Shown piece after piece: positions 1 to 8,233 of a DNA stretch of 64,000 bases. Numbering within the stretch: position 1 is the stretch's first letter; each line of letters starts with the position of its first letter. The position numbers and the translations under genes are program-made. The notes below the pieces were generated by a model. That model ran no database searches. It was given only the letters and a program-made list of their open reading frames with translations, and was not told the origin of the DNA. This DNA is from Massiliimalia sp050943535 (GTDB taxonomy: Bacteria > Bacillota > Clostridia > Oscillospirales > Ruminococcaceae), in contig JBMNPJ010000007.1 in the NCBI GenBank assembly GCA_050943535.1, positions 97,856 through 161,855 on the forward strand. Reading direction: 5' to 3'.

Positions 1-263
1 TCGATATTTCCCACACTGGTGAATTTCAGCAGACCTTCTTCGGTGACAGCGGTTACAATCAGTCCCGCTTCGTCCATATGGCTGCAAATCATCAGCCGCT
101 TGCTGGGGATAATCATTCCTTTTTTAAAACAAATCAGATTTCCCATAGGGTCTACCTGATAATGACAATGATCCTGAATCTGAGAAATAATCCAGTCCCG
201 TACTGCGTCCTCATCACCGGAAACACCGTTTAATTGAGACAATGTTTTTAATTTTTCCAGCAT
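1..263 (-). CDS. M42 family metallopeptidase, N-terminal part only
   Basis: Partial gene; the 87 N-terminal codons are visible and the rest lies beyond the window edge. The translation starts MLEKLKTLSQLNGVSGDEDAV and contains SHMDEAG, the first metal-ligand motif of M42 (glutamyl aminopeptidase/TET-like) co-catalytic metallopeptidases. These enzymes are cytosolic and remove N-terminal residues from peptides. Its ATG overlaps the TAA stop of the neighbouring M42 gene by one base (TAATG), which suggests translational coupling. The two are adjacent paralogues, so a tandem duplication is likely. Confidence 0.85.
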   Translation of the reverse strand, partial: MLEKLKTLSQLNGVSGDEDAVRDWIISQIQDHCHYQVDPMGNLICFKKGMIIPSKRLMICSHMDEAGLIVTAVTEEGLLKFTSVGNI

Positions 264-1276
264 TATGATTCTCCTCCCACAGACTGAACATATTGTGCCA
301 ACAGCTGTGCCACCCACTCCAGATCCTGCAAATCAATCACTTCAATGGGGGTGTGCATATATTTTTGTGGAATGGAAATCAGTCCGGTGCGAATTCCGCC
401 TTTTTGGATCCCGATTCCATCCAGATTGGTGCCAGTTCTTCCGCCCATCACCTCTACCTGATAAGGAATATTGTGCTGTTCTGCCAGATCAATCAGGCGC
501 TGGGAGATGCTGCGGGTCAATGTAGGTGCAATGCCGATCATAGGACCTTTTCCCATGATGCCGCAGGTATATGCCGGAGCATCTGGGGTTTTGGCAAAAC
601 TTACATCCAAACCAATAGCAATGTCAGGTTCCAAACGGAAAGCGGCAATTTTAGCGCCAGCTTCCCCTACTTCTTCCTGTGCGGAAAACAGCACCGCAAC
701 ACCGCAGTGCAGTTCTTTTTCTTTCAATAATTCCAAAGCTGACAAAATGGCAGCAACGCCGCACCGGTCATCCAGTGCTTTAGAGGAAACCTGGTTTCCT
801 AAAAGAGGATTCCAGTATCCGCGGATACCGACTCGGTCACCCAAACGAACGCAGCCTTCTGCTTCTTCTTTGGTCATGCCCAAATCGATTAAAATTTCCT
901 TCATTTCCGGGACTTTGTCCTCTTCTTCCACAGGGGCACTTACCCCTGGCAAATTGCCCTGAGAAGTATACACAGTCACTTCCTGCCCCAGCAGCAAACG
1001 GCGGTCTACTCCGCCGCAGTTGCTTACATGCAGAAAGCCACTTTCGTCGATTGCGGTGACAATCATACCGATTTCATCGATATGTGCATCCAGTAAAACG
1101 GTAGGTTCATCCTTTTGTGCCTGCCGGATCACAGCAATTACATTGTTAAAATCATCAAGATATACCTGCTGTGCATAAGGTTTCAACAGCTCTGCCGCTT
1201 TTTGGCTGGCGCTGTTTTCCTCACCGGAAATACCAGTTTCTGCACAAAGGGTTTTTAAAATTTCTGCTAATTCCAT
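263..1276 (-). CDS. M42 family aminopeptidase (glutamyl aminopeptidase / endoglucanase M type)
   Basis: Complete 337-aa cytosolic metallo-aminopeptidase, normal length for family M42. Visible ligand motifs in order: DAHIDEIG (His65), KALDDRCG (bridging Asp), the catalytic pair in SAQEEVGEAG, GLDVSF (Asp ligand) and a C-terminal MHTPIEVI (His). Family members trim N-terminal residues from short peptides and form large tetrahedral oligomers. It lies 19 nt downstream of murD on the same strand and overlaps the next M42 gene by one base, so the three probably share a transcript. Substrate preference cannot be read from the sequence. Confidence 0.92.
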   Translation of the reverse strand: MELAEILKTLCAETGISGEENSASQKAAELLKPYAQQVYLDDFNNVIAVIRQAQKDEPTVLLDAHIDEIGMIVTAIDESGFLHVSNCGGVDRRLLLGQEVTVYTSQGNLPGVSAPVEEEDKVPEMKEILIDLGMTKEEAEGCVRLGDRVGIRGYWNPLLGNQVSSKALDDRCGVAAILSALELLKEKELHCGVAVLFSAQEEVGEAGAKIAAFRLEPDIAIGLDVSFAKTPDAPAYTCGIMGKGPMIGIAPTLTRSISQRLIDLAEQHNIPYQVEVMGGRTGTNLDGIGIQKGGIRTGLISIPQKYMHTPIEVIDLQDLEWVAQLLAQYVQSVGGES

Positions 1277-1295
1277 GTTTTTTCCTTACCTTTAT

Positions 1296-2702
1296 TTATT
1301 TTAAGCCATTTACAATAGACTTGTAATGATTTCCTCTCTGTTCAAAATTTAAGTACAGGTCAAAGCTGGCGCTTGCAGGAGAAAGGGTAACAACATCCCC
1401 TGGTTTTGCCAGTTTTCTGGCAGCTTCCACCGCTTCTTCCAAAGTATTCGCATGTACAATCTGAAGTTTTTCAGGATCATAAGAAGGGTGTTCTGTGACT
1501 GCTTTTTCGATTTTCGGAGCAGTTGCTCCCAGCAAAATTAAGATTTTCACTTTTTCGTTCACATAAGGAGCCAGTGGTTCATAAGGGATCTTTTTGTCAT
1601 ATCCCCCGGCAATGACAATCAGCTTTTGAGAAAAAGAATTTAATCCTGCAATAGTTCTGGTTGGGCTGGTAGCAATACTGTCGTTGTAGTAGTCTACCCC
1701 GTCCAGATTGCGAACCCATTCAATCCGGTGTTCTACTCCGCCGAAGTTTCTTGCGACTTGACGGATGGTGTCATCGGATACCTGATCTCCTACAGCGGCA
1801 ATGGCGGTCAAATAGTTTTCTACATTATGAATTCCGGGAATCCGAATTTCATTCATAGGAATAATCGGGTGAACTTCTCCGGATACTACCCGGCAGAGTT
1901 CTCCATTTTCATTGAGCCAGGTGCCGTTAAATGGTTTTTCCCTGCGGGAAAAATAGCTGACTTTGCCTCGAACCAGAGGGGTCATATTCCGGGTGATTTC
2001 GTTATCCCAGTTTAAAACCGTTCTGGAAAAAGCGTTCTGATGCCGAATTAAATTGGTTTTAGCATCAATATATTCCTGCATATCTTTATGAACGTCCAAA
2101 TGGTTGGGGGCTACATTGGTGATTACTGCTACATTAGGAGACTGCCGCATGGAAATCAGCTGGAAGCTGGACAGCTCTACTACTGCAACATCTGTTTCCC
2201 GGATATCTTCAATCATAGGAAGCAGTGCTTTTCCAATATTTCCGCCCAGATGAACCGTATGTCCTTCTGCTTTGAGCATTTCACTGATCAGTGTTGTTGT
2301 AGTGGTTTTGCCGTCTGACCCAGTAACCGCATAAATTTTGCAGGGACATAAATCAAAGAAGGTTTCCATTTCAGAAGTGACAACAATTCCCTGTTCCCTT
2401 GCTTTCTGCAAAGCGGGAGTGTTGTAATTCATGCCGGGAGTTCTAAAAATGACATCCGCTTCTTTTAAATGTTCCAGATAATCTGCACCGGTAATAAACT
2501 GAACACCCAGTTCTTTCAGCACCACATAGTTTTCTGGATAAGCCTTTGCCAGCTCCTCACAGCTTTTTTTATCACAAACGGTTGTATCAAGTCCTTTTTC
2601 ACGAAATTGTTTAATCACACCAAAGTTGGTGACGCCCATACCAATAAAATAAATTTTTTTGCCTTTTAAACTTTCAAAAAACAGAGAAATTGAATTTTGC
2701 AT
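1296..2702 (-). CDS. murD: UDP-N-acetylmuramoylalanine--D-glutamate ligase MurD
   Basis: Cytosolic Mur ligase that adds D-glutamate to UDP-MurNAc-L-Ala with ATP in peptidoglycan precursor synthesis. 468 aa from the chosen start. N-terminal Rossmann segment GMGVTNFG (residues 21-28), then the Mur-ligase P-loop TGSDGKTTT, the central NVAPNHLDVH and ENYLTAIAA motifs, and the C-terminal domain with NDSIATSPTRTIAG and LSPASASFD typical of MurD. I chose ATG 2702 because GAGGAG sits 8 nt upstream; an in-frame upstream extension to 2792 would run through the promoter. It stands apart from any dcw cluster. Downstream are two M42 peptidases. Confidence 0.95.
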   Translation of the reverse strand: MQNSISLFFESLKGKKIYFIGMGVTNFGVIKQFREKGLDTTVCDKKSCEELAKAYPENYVVLKELGVQFITGADYLEHLKEADVIFRTPGMNYNTPALQKAREQGIVVTSEMETFFDLCPCKIYAVTGSDGKTTTTTLISEMLKAEGHTVHLGGNIGKALLPMIEDIRETDVAVVELSSFQLISMRQSPNVAVITNVAPNHLDVHKDMQEYIDAKTNLIRHQNAFSRTVLNWDNEITRNMTPLVRGKVSYFSRREKPFNGTWLNENGELCRVVSGEVHPIIPMNEIRIPGIHNVENYLTAIAAVGDQVSDDTIRQVARNFGGVEHRIEWVRNLDGVDYYNDSIATSPTRTIAGLNSFSQKLIVIAGGYDKKIPYEPLAPYVNEKVKILILLGATAPKIEKAVTEHPSYDPEKLQIVHANTLEEAVEAARKLAKPGDVVTLSPASASFDLYLNFEQRGNHYKSIVNGLK

Positions 2703-2759
2703 GATACCTATCTCCTCATATGGCCGCAAAAAGCCATTTTCTATCATTCTCAATCTTAT

Positions 2760-2788
2760 ATTATACTGACTTTTTTTTAGATAATCAA
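2760..2788 (-). promoter_or_regulatory. Sigma-A type promoter of murD
   Basis: On the minus strand TTGATT (-35), a 17-nt spacer and TATAAT (-10). The -10 lies about 58 nt upstream of the murD ATG. The start region and spacing match the sigma-A consensus; activity is inferred. Confidence 0.7.
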
Positions 2789-3008
2789 CCATTTCATGTC
2801 AGTTATTTTAATTCCTTTTAAGGTTTTATCCATTTCACCTTGAGAAAAGAATATTTTTACAGAAAGCACATATCTTAGACTGTAGAAAAATCCTTCAGGA
2901 GTAGATCGGTTAAAGGCCTGCACAAAAACTTTATCCGTAAACCAAAAACAGCAAACGGTTGATTCTTCGCTGACAGAATACGAACAGGACTTCCCGTAAG
3001 GTTTCGTG

Positions 3009-3037
3009 TTGACAACCGGAAAAACTAACACTATACT
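3009..3037 (+). promoter_or_regulatory. Sigma-A promoter of the DUF4364 gene
   Basis: TTGACA, exactly 17 nt, TATACT: a near-consensus promoter. Transcription should begin near 3044. That makes an ATG at 3049 almost leaderless and favours the downstream start behind GGAGGG. The 346-nt region between murD and this gene otherwise holds only the divergent murD promoter. Confidence 0.8.
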
Positions 3038-3075
3038 TAAATAAGATTATGGATTACAGACTGGAGGGAATGTTT

Positions 3076-3639
3076 GTGAAAGATCCGGAAAATTTAGTCG
3101 CCGGTGTTCATCCCGGCGGGTTCACGGATATTTATGAAGTAAGAATTTTAATTTGTTATCTGCTTCATTCTGTATCGGAACCGCTTTCCAAAGACCAGCT
3201 GAACGATATTTTTCAAAGTACGCATATGGTCAATTACTTTGCTTTTTCTGATGCCTTGGCACAGCTTTTGGGGGACAAACAGATTATTGCTTTAAAATCA
3301 GAGGACGACACCTACTATAAATTGACCCAGCTTGGAATTGATACTGCCAATCTTCTGCAGAACCATCTCCCCCGCTCTGTTCGTGACCGGGTGGTTACTG
3401 CAGCTTTGGAGCTGCTTTCTAAACAAAAGAAAGAACGGGAAAATGAAGTGATGGTGGAAGAACTGGAAAACGGATACAACGTTACTTTTATCATTCACGA
3501 CACTGACTTTGACCTGATGCAGTTTTCCATGTATCTTCCAGATGAGATGCAGCTGGAACTAGTAAAAAAACGTTTTTTGGAAAATCCGGCAGAATTTTAT
3601 ACCCATGTAGTGGCTTATTTGATTGGGCTGGAACCTTAA
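3076..3639 (+). CDS. DUF4364 family protein, probable winged-helix regulator
   Basis: 187 aa from GTG 3076. The sequence (GGFTDIYEVRILICYLL, followed by a helix-rich segment ending in a beta-strand domain) matches the DUF4364 family of Clostridia, whose N-terminal half resembles a winged helix such as PadR-type regulators. No function has been established to my knowledge. Start choice: GGAGGG lies 7 nt before GTG 3076, while ATG 3070 abuts that site and ATG 3049 lies about 5 nt from the predicted transcription start. Monocistronic, divergent from murD. Confidence 0.8.
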   Translation: MKDPENLVAGVHPGGFTDIYEVRILICYLLHSVSEPLSKDQLNDIFQSTHMVNYFAFSDALAQLLGDKQIIALKSEDDTYYKLTQLGIDTANLLQNHLPRSVRDRVVTAALELLSKQKKERENEVMVEELENGYNVTFIIHDTDFDLMQFSMYLPDEMQLELVKKRFLENPAEFYTHVVAYLIGLEP

Positions 3640-3728
3640 CAGAAAACTGGGATTCTCCCAGTGAATCGCCATAGAACCGAAAAGAAAGATTGTTAGTATT
3701 TTAACGCTCCTGTTTATGTTTTATATAC

Positions 3729-3760
3729 AATAATTTTCAAATAATATCTTGAAAATTATT
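3729..3760. promoter_or_regulatory. Perfect 12-bp inverted repeat, candidate operator
   Basis: AATAATTTTCAA and TTGAAAATTATT are exact reverse complements separated by 8 nt. The right arm contains the -35 hexamer of the following promoter, so a dimeric repressor bound here would block RNA polymerase. It is not followed by a T-run and so is not an intrinsic terminator. Confidence 0.65.
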
Positions 3761-3777
3761 CAAAAATTAGGTATAAT
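3749..3777 (+). promoter_or_regulatory. Sigma-A promoter of the phosphoribosyltransferase gene
   Basis: TTGAAA, 17 nt, TATAAT. The -35 hexamer is part of the right arm of the 3729-3760 inverted repeat. The -10 lies 45 nt before the chosen ATG. Confidence 0.8.
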
Positions 3778-3822
3778 AAGAAAAACGATCTTTCAAAAGA
3801 TCGCATGTCGGGAGGTTATTCT

Positions 3823-4461
3823 ATGGAAAATCACACCTTTAAAATTATGTCCAAAAACAGCGCGGTACCATTAAAAATTACCCAAGGTCATTTTGCTACC
3901 AACCACTCCCATGTCAATTGCTATATTGATATGACCACCTTAAAAGCCCGGCAAAGCGAAGCAGAATTGGCTGCAGAAGCGTTAGGTACTCATTATATCA
4001 CCGATACGGTAGTGGATACCATCCTTTGCTTGGATGGAACACAGATTATCGGTGCGTATCTGGCTCAGGAATTAAGCAAAACCGGAATTATGTCAATTAA
4101 CGCTCACCAAACCATTTATATTGTGACACCGGAACACGATACCAACGGACAGATGATTTTCCGGGATAATATCCAGCCCATGATTCGCGGAAAACACGTT
4201 TTGATTCTTACCGCTTCTATCACCACAGGAATTACAGTTCGGAAAAGCATGGAATGTATCCAGTATTACGGCGGTGTGACCACTGGAATTTCTGCTATTT
4301 TCAGCGCATTGGATCAGGTAGAAGGCATGGATGTCCGTTCTATCTTTACCCGGAATGATATTCCGGAATATGAAGGCTATTCCAGCCACGAGTGTCCTCT
4401 TTGCCGTCAGGGACAAAAACTGGACGCTTTGGTTAACGGATACGGCTATTCTAAATTATAA
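3823..4461 (+). CDS. Orotate phosphoribosyltransferase-like protein
   Basis: 212-aa cytosolic protein of the type I phosphoribosyltransferase fold. Relevant segments are VDTILCLDGTQIIGAYLAQEL, then KHVLILTASITTGITV, which occupies the place of the PRPP-binding loop (normally an acidic pair followed by TxxT). Here the acidic residues are replaced by Thr-Ala, so PRPP chemistry may be altered. A C-terminal ECPLCRQG gives a Cys pair. Homologues in Clostridia are annotated as orotate PRT-like. No pyrimidine genes lie nearby. ATG 3823 is chosen because GGAGG lies 7 nt upstream; an earlier in-frame ATG at 3805 precedes that site. Confidence 0.7.
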   Translation: MENHTFKIMSKNSAVPLKITQGHFATNHSHVNCYIDMTTLKARQSEAELAAEALGTHYITDTVVDTILCLDGTQIIGAYLAQELSKTGIMSINAHQTIYIVTPEHDTNGQMIFRDNIQPMIRGKHVLILTASITTGITVRKSMECIQYYGGVTTGISAIFSALDQVEGMDVRSIFTRNDIPEYEGYSSHECPLCRQGQKLDALVNGYGYSKL

Positions 4462-4544
4462 CCAGACAGTGCCGGTAAGGAACGGTCCTCTGTCAGTGGG
4501 TGAAAACCCAAAATCGTTTTTCTTGTAATAAAATTTATCTACGA

Positions 4545-4583
4545 AATAAAAAACCATCACGCAGTTTCGTGATGGTTTTTTTA
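4545..4583. terminator. Bidirectional intrinsic terminator
   Basis: Perfect 11-bp stem (AAACCATCACG / CGTGATGGTTT, 4551-4561 and 4568-4578) with a 6-nt loop. An A-run precedes it and a T-run follows it, so it can end both the phosphoribosyltransferase gene and the convergent CotH-like gene. Confidence 0.9.
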
Positions 4584-4597
4584 CTGTAAAAATTTAT

Positions 4598-6583
4598 TTA
4601 CTGCCGAAATCGGTAAGCAAATAAAATTCCTAAAATCAAAATCAATCCCGAACTTCCCAGCAAAATCCAAAGCGACAAGTGATCGGATGAATCGGATGCT
4701 GTGGTTGCCTGCTGAAAATCAGGTTTCTCCATGTTGGGTTGCTGTGAAGGTTCCTCCCCTTGCCCATCGATTGTTTCCTGTTCTCCAAATGGTGGGAAGA
4801 CATTATCAGAAAAATTGTCGGACTGTTCTGACGGAGTCATACTGTCAGGCGGCTGTGCTGTTTGAGAAGAGTCACCTGGTGTGGGTTCGCCGTTTTCTGG
4901 GATTTCGCCGGATGGATCAGCAGATGACTCGGAAGAATTTTCGCCAAAAGCAGTTTGTGGGTCTGTATTTCCCATTCCTTCAAATCTGCCATTTTTATTC
5001 ATGCCTCCATTCATAGAACCCATATCGGAAATGGAGAGTGCATCACCGTTAATCAGGCTAGAAGCATCTGCAGCCTGTTCTTCTGAAGTGGAAGGGATGG
5101 TTCCGTCCAGCTGACCTGTTACACTTTCTGCCCGCAGAAGACAAAATTCTTTCAAAGTATCAAATCCGGTTTGGAATTCTTCATAAGTGCAGAACTTGGT
5201 GGGATCTTTTTCTACATATGGGGCAATTAATTGATAGGTGGTATCCATCATATTGGCAAAATATCCGCTGTCAAAGTATTCAGAGATAAATTGACCAAAG
5301 TATTGGTGATACAATTGGGTATACGCTTCACTGGAAAAAATCCATGCCAGCATTGGGCGGGAATCTATGGTTCCGCCAGAGACCGGCGTATCAATTGGAT
5401 AATTAATCAGTTCCGTTGCTCCGGAATTGGACTGAAAACCACCGAATGCCAGATTGTAATCCCATGGAATCATAGAAAGTTTGCCATCTTCTTCATACAG
5501 ATAATAATTGTGAATCATACTTCCTGTATAGCTGTCGAAGTTGCATACAAAGTTATGAACCACAAAATACCGGATTACCTGTTCCATGTCTACAACCTGA
5601 TCCAGGTTGGAACTTTCGTTTAACTGTTTTAAAGATTGGATCAATTGGTCTTTGTCCTGGTCTGTGATTTCTGTTTTAGCATTGTCAAATATATTGGAGT
5701 AGCTGTCATAATTGTCGTCAGTATAGATTAAAGATACATCGTCGCTGCCCATGGATCTTCCGCCGGGATTGTCTTTGTTGGTATCCATGGAAGGAGGCTG
5801 TAATTGGCCGCCGGTATCTGTAGATTCTTCCAAATCAAAATTCCGTTCTGGGCGCTGCGGCAGAGTATTTGATGCAGAGGGATCCTCAGAATCAGCACCA
5901 TCGGTCGGTTCTTCCAGTTGTTCTTTTTGAAAATGCATTCCGTTTCCGGGACCGCCTCCGCCCATACTCATGCTGTCCGGTTTATACAGATTACCATAGT
6001 CACTTCCATAATTTCTTTCCAAAAAGCTTTCTTCTACCCCTTCTACAGCAAGGTACAGTCCCCAATCATCTCCATTGACTGTAATATAAACATAACTGCA
6101 CAAAGGAGAAGCTACGCCAAAATACCCCATCATCTGATAAGACAAATAATCTTTCATGTAGGTGTTGTCCTGGATAATGTTATTCAGACTGATTTTATCC
6201 AACCCGTAGTATGATTTTGTGCTGTCATAATGGTCAAACTCGATTTTAAAACTGTACCGGTCATTGCCGTAAGCAGATACTGTTGACAATGAGGTATTCC
6301 CTTTGGCACGGATCCCTACATTGTGGTAGGATTCCCCGTCAATGACTACAGAACAATCGCTGTATTCCTCGTTTTCGCAGGTTTCCAAAAAACTGTCCCA
6401 ATCATCCATCACAATTTCAATGGTATGAACTTTTGTGGTATCAAACAGGCGGGATTCATACGCTGTGCTGGAAGACAAAGGTTCAATGCCTAATTTTTCG
6501 CCGTTCATCAATACAATGGTCAATATTAGGATGACCGCTAAAACCCCACAGCAAATTCGATTAATATATCTGTGTGTTGACAC
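4598..6583 (-). CDS. CotH kinase-like protein, membrane-anchored
   Basis: 661 aa. N-terminal membrane segment (about residues 10-27) and a C-terminal one (about 634-655), with an extracytoplasmic CotH domain between. Recognisable CotH features are GIRAKGNTS, SFKIEFDHY, a YMKDYLSYQMM helix, WGLYLAVEGVEESFL and IPWDYNLAFGG, the Asp-containing metal site of CotH kinases. The region after about residue 500 is rich in Ser, Asp, Gln and Pro and looks disordered. CotH proteins are atypical kinases; in Bacillus CotH phosphorylates coat proteins. The start is GTG 6583 behind GGGGGAAC. It is the last gene of the VTC-DUF4956-CotH operon, which suggests a role at the cell surface beyond the spore coat. 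Confidence 0.88.
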   Translation of the reverse strand: MSTHRYINRICCGVLAVILILTIVLMNGEKLGIEPLSSSTAYESRLFDTTKVHTIEIVMDDWDSFLETCENEEYSDCSVVIDGESYHNVGIRAKGNTSLSTVSAYGNDRYSFKIEFDHYDSTKSYYGLDKISLNNIIQDNTYMKDYLSYQMMGYFGVASPLCSYVYITVNGDDWGLYLAVEGVEESFLERNYGSDYGNLYKPDSMSMGGGGPGNGMHFQKEQLEEPTDGADSEDPSASNTLPQRPERNFDLEESTDTGGQLQPPSMDTNKDNPGGRSMGSDDVSLIYTDDNYDSYSNIFDNAKTEITDQDKDQLIQSLKQLNESSNLDQVVDMEQVIRYFVVHNFVCNFDSYTGSMIHNYYLYEEDGKLSMIPWDYNLAFGGFQSNSGATELINYPIDTPVSGGTIDSRPMLAWIFSSEAYTQLYHQYFGQFISEYFDSGYFANMMDTTYQLIAPYVEKDPTKFCTYEEFQTGFDTLKEFCLLRAESVTGQLDGTIPSTSEEQAADASSLINGDALSISDMGSMNGGMNKNGRFEGMGNTDPQTAFGENSSESSADPSGEIPENGEPTPGDSSQTAQPPDSMTPSEQSDNFSDNVFPPFGEQETIDGQGEEPSQQPNMEKPDFQQATTASDSSDHLSLWILLGSSGLILILGILFAYRFRQ

Positions 6584-6595
6584 GGCTGTTCCCCC

Positions 6596-7267
6596 TTATC
6601 CCATATAATCTCCATTGTAACTTACTAAAACAGCATCATGAACCCCTTCCATTTCAGAAAGCTGATTGATAAAATCGGTGTTGTCTTCTTTTAAGCGGAT
6701 TTCCAAGTTTAATTCAACAGAACCTTTTTGCACTGTTTTGCTTTTGGTGACACATTTCTGTACCTGGCTGTTTAAAAAACTCAGTGCATTTTTTTCACTC
6801 ATATGATCGCAGCAGTGAACCACCAGAATGTATGGGGTCCAATAAGATTTTTTGTTCACAAAAACAAGCAAAATAACGCCGATGACCACACTGCCGAAAA
6901 CTGCCAGAGGAATCATCCCCGCTGCCAGAACAATCCCTACTGCAATGGACCAAAATAAAAAGGCGATGTCCAGTGGTTCTTTGATGGCGGTGCGAAAGCG
7001 GACAATGGACAAGGCACCAACCATCCCAAGAGAAAGCACTACATTGGAGGTTACTGCCAAAATTACCACAGTGGTAATCATAGTCAGAGCAATTAAGGTG
7101 ACTCCAAAACTGGAAGAATACATAACCCCGTGAAAGGTCTTTTTATACACCAAAAAAATAAATAACCCAAGTCCAAAAGCAAGGATTAAAGCAATCACCA
7201 TATCAAAAATACTGACACTGGAAATATTTTCTAAAAAACTGGATTTAAAAATATCATTAAAAGTCAT
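6596..7267 (-). CDS. DUF4956 family membrane protein
   Basis: 223 aa. Hydrophobic N-terminal half with about four transmembrane segments, including a conserved stretch around GALSIVRFRTAIKEP, then a soluble C-terminal domain resembling a small alpha/beta (ACT-like) module. This matches DUF4956. The Arg-rich loop between membrane segments could contact phosphate-containing ligands (inference). It lies 12 nt upstream of the CotH-like gene and 30 nt downstream of the VTC gene. The same trio recurs in other bacteria, but the biochemical role of DUF4956 is not established as far as I know. Confidence 0.85.
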   Translation of the reverse strand: MTFNDIFKSSFLENISSVSIFDMVIALILAFGLGLFIFLVYKKTFHGVMYSSSFGVTLIALTMITTVVILAVTSNVVLSLGMVGALSIVRFRTAIKEPLDIAFLFWSIAVGIVLAAGMIPLAVFGSVVIGVILLVFVNKKSYWTPYILVVHCCDHMSEKNALSFLNSQVQKCVTKSKTVQKGSVELNLEIRLKEDNTDFINQLSEMEGVHDAVLVSYNGDYMG

Positions 7268-7297
7268 CTTCTTATAGCACTCCTTTTTTCTGTTCTG

Positions 7298-7981
7298 TTA
7301 ACCATAAATGCGGCAGGCGGCATATTTTGAAAAAGCAGTCGTCCGTCTGTCTTTGAGCTGTACTGCGTCCCGGATAATGCTGGGTAAAAATTCATCCCAC
7401 TTTACTTCCAAAATGGCATAGGTCATAGGGATGGGAATGGTAACACAGTCCGAATCTAAGAATTGGTCCGTCTGAAAGCTGGTGCGAAGATCATAGTCTA
7501 AGGTAATCCGCACATTGCCGGGAGCATAAACAAAAGGTTCCCGAATATAGTCCACAATGATTTTCGGTTCCATTTTTTTGGTCTTCATGTTCCAGTATAA
7601 TTCTTTGACCAGATCCTGAGGATGAGCAACCATCCAGGTATCCTCTTTTTGCAGCAATTGCCGGACCTCTTGTTCCGACAATGCAGCGGACTGTTTTGAA
7701 CACAAACCGTTAATTTTGCTTTTTTTCTCCAAACGAATGAAGGAGGTATCTCCATTGTAATAGCGGATACGAAATTTTTCCCTTCGATTGACCCCGTCTA
7801 TTTTTTCGCGCAGAACTTGATCCGCGGGATTGTCGAAATACAGACTGCGTATTTGATAAGCTCCCTGGTTAGCATGAGCATCTATCTGCGCAATTGCTCT
7901 CATTCTTTGCTGTACAGCCATAAAATCAGAAAAATTGATTTCGTGCTTCCATTCATGACGAAATTGCAAGATTGATTTCAC
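7298..7981 (-). CDS. VTC domain protein, polyphosphate polymerase-like
   Basis: 227-aa soluble protein with the VTC (triphosphate tunnel metalloenzyme) fold, the catalytic domain of yeast Vtc4 that makes polyphosphate from ATP. Tunnel residues appear in order: HEWKHEI (Lys12), KFRIRYYN (Arg71, Arg73), IRLEKKSK (Arg83, Lys86, Lys87), DYIREPF (Arg147), LDYDLRTS (Asp and Arg) and ILEVKWDE (Glu192). All charged tunnel positions look intact, so activity is plausible. No SPX domain is present. First gene of the operon with DUF4956 and CotH. The start is GTG 7981, but AAAGG lies directly against it, so the exact start is uncertain. Confidence 0.85.
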   Translation of the reverse strand: MKSILQFRHEWKHEINFSDFMAVQQRMRAIAQIDAHANQGAYQIRSLYFDNPADQVLREKIDGVNRREKFRIRYYNGDTSFIRLEKKSKINGLCSKQSAALSEQEVRQLLQKEDTWMVAHPQDLVKELYWNMKTKKMEPKIIVDYIREPFVYAPGNVRITLDYDLRTSFQTDQFLDSDCVTIPIPMTYAILEVKWDEFLPSIIRDAVQLKDRRTTAFSKYAACRIYG

Positions 7982-8150
7982 CCTTTCTTTTGAATTTAAC
8001 TTACATTTTACACAGGTTACCTTAAATATAACTTAGAATTCCTGTATCTAATTAAGATCGGGCAAAAATAATCGAAGACGGTTTGTTTTTTCTTGGATAA
8101 ACAGATAGATAAATGAAGTTATGATAAAATTAAATATCCACAAAAAGTAA

Positions 8151-8180
8151 AGCGCAGGTTATATGATAATAACCTGCGCT
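8151..8180 (-). terminator. Intrinsic terminator of leuA
   Basis: Perfect 12-bp stem (AGCGCAGGTTAT / ATAACCTGCGCT) with a 6-nt loop. On the minus strand it is followed by TTACTTTTTG. It lies 54 nt beyond the leuA stop. The rest of the 252-nt gap carries the upstream region of the VTC operon. Confidence 0.85.
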
Positions 8181-8233
8181 CAATGCGACTAATATAATTG
8201 CTGAAAAATCAGAGGATTTATTTGTTTTGCATG

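Noticed and set aside
2777..3031. 84-codon minus-strand frame between murD and the DUF4364 gene
   Set aside because: It covers the murD promoter and starts inside the DUF4364 promoter, has no ribosome-binding site and no recognisable protein features.
7985..8030. TTACA-like repeats upstream of the VTC operon as a PhoP box
   Set aside because: The spacing is irregular (7 and 9 nt) rather than 11 nt, so phosphate control is not supported.
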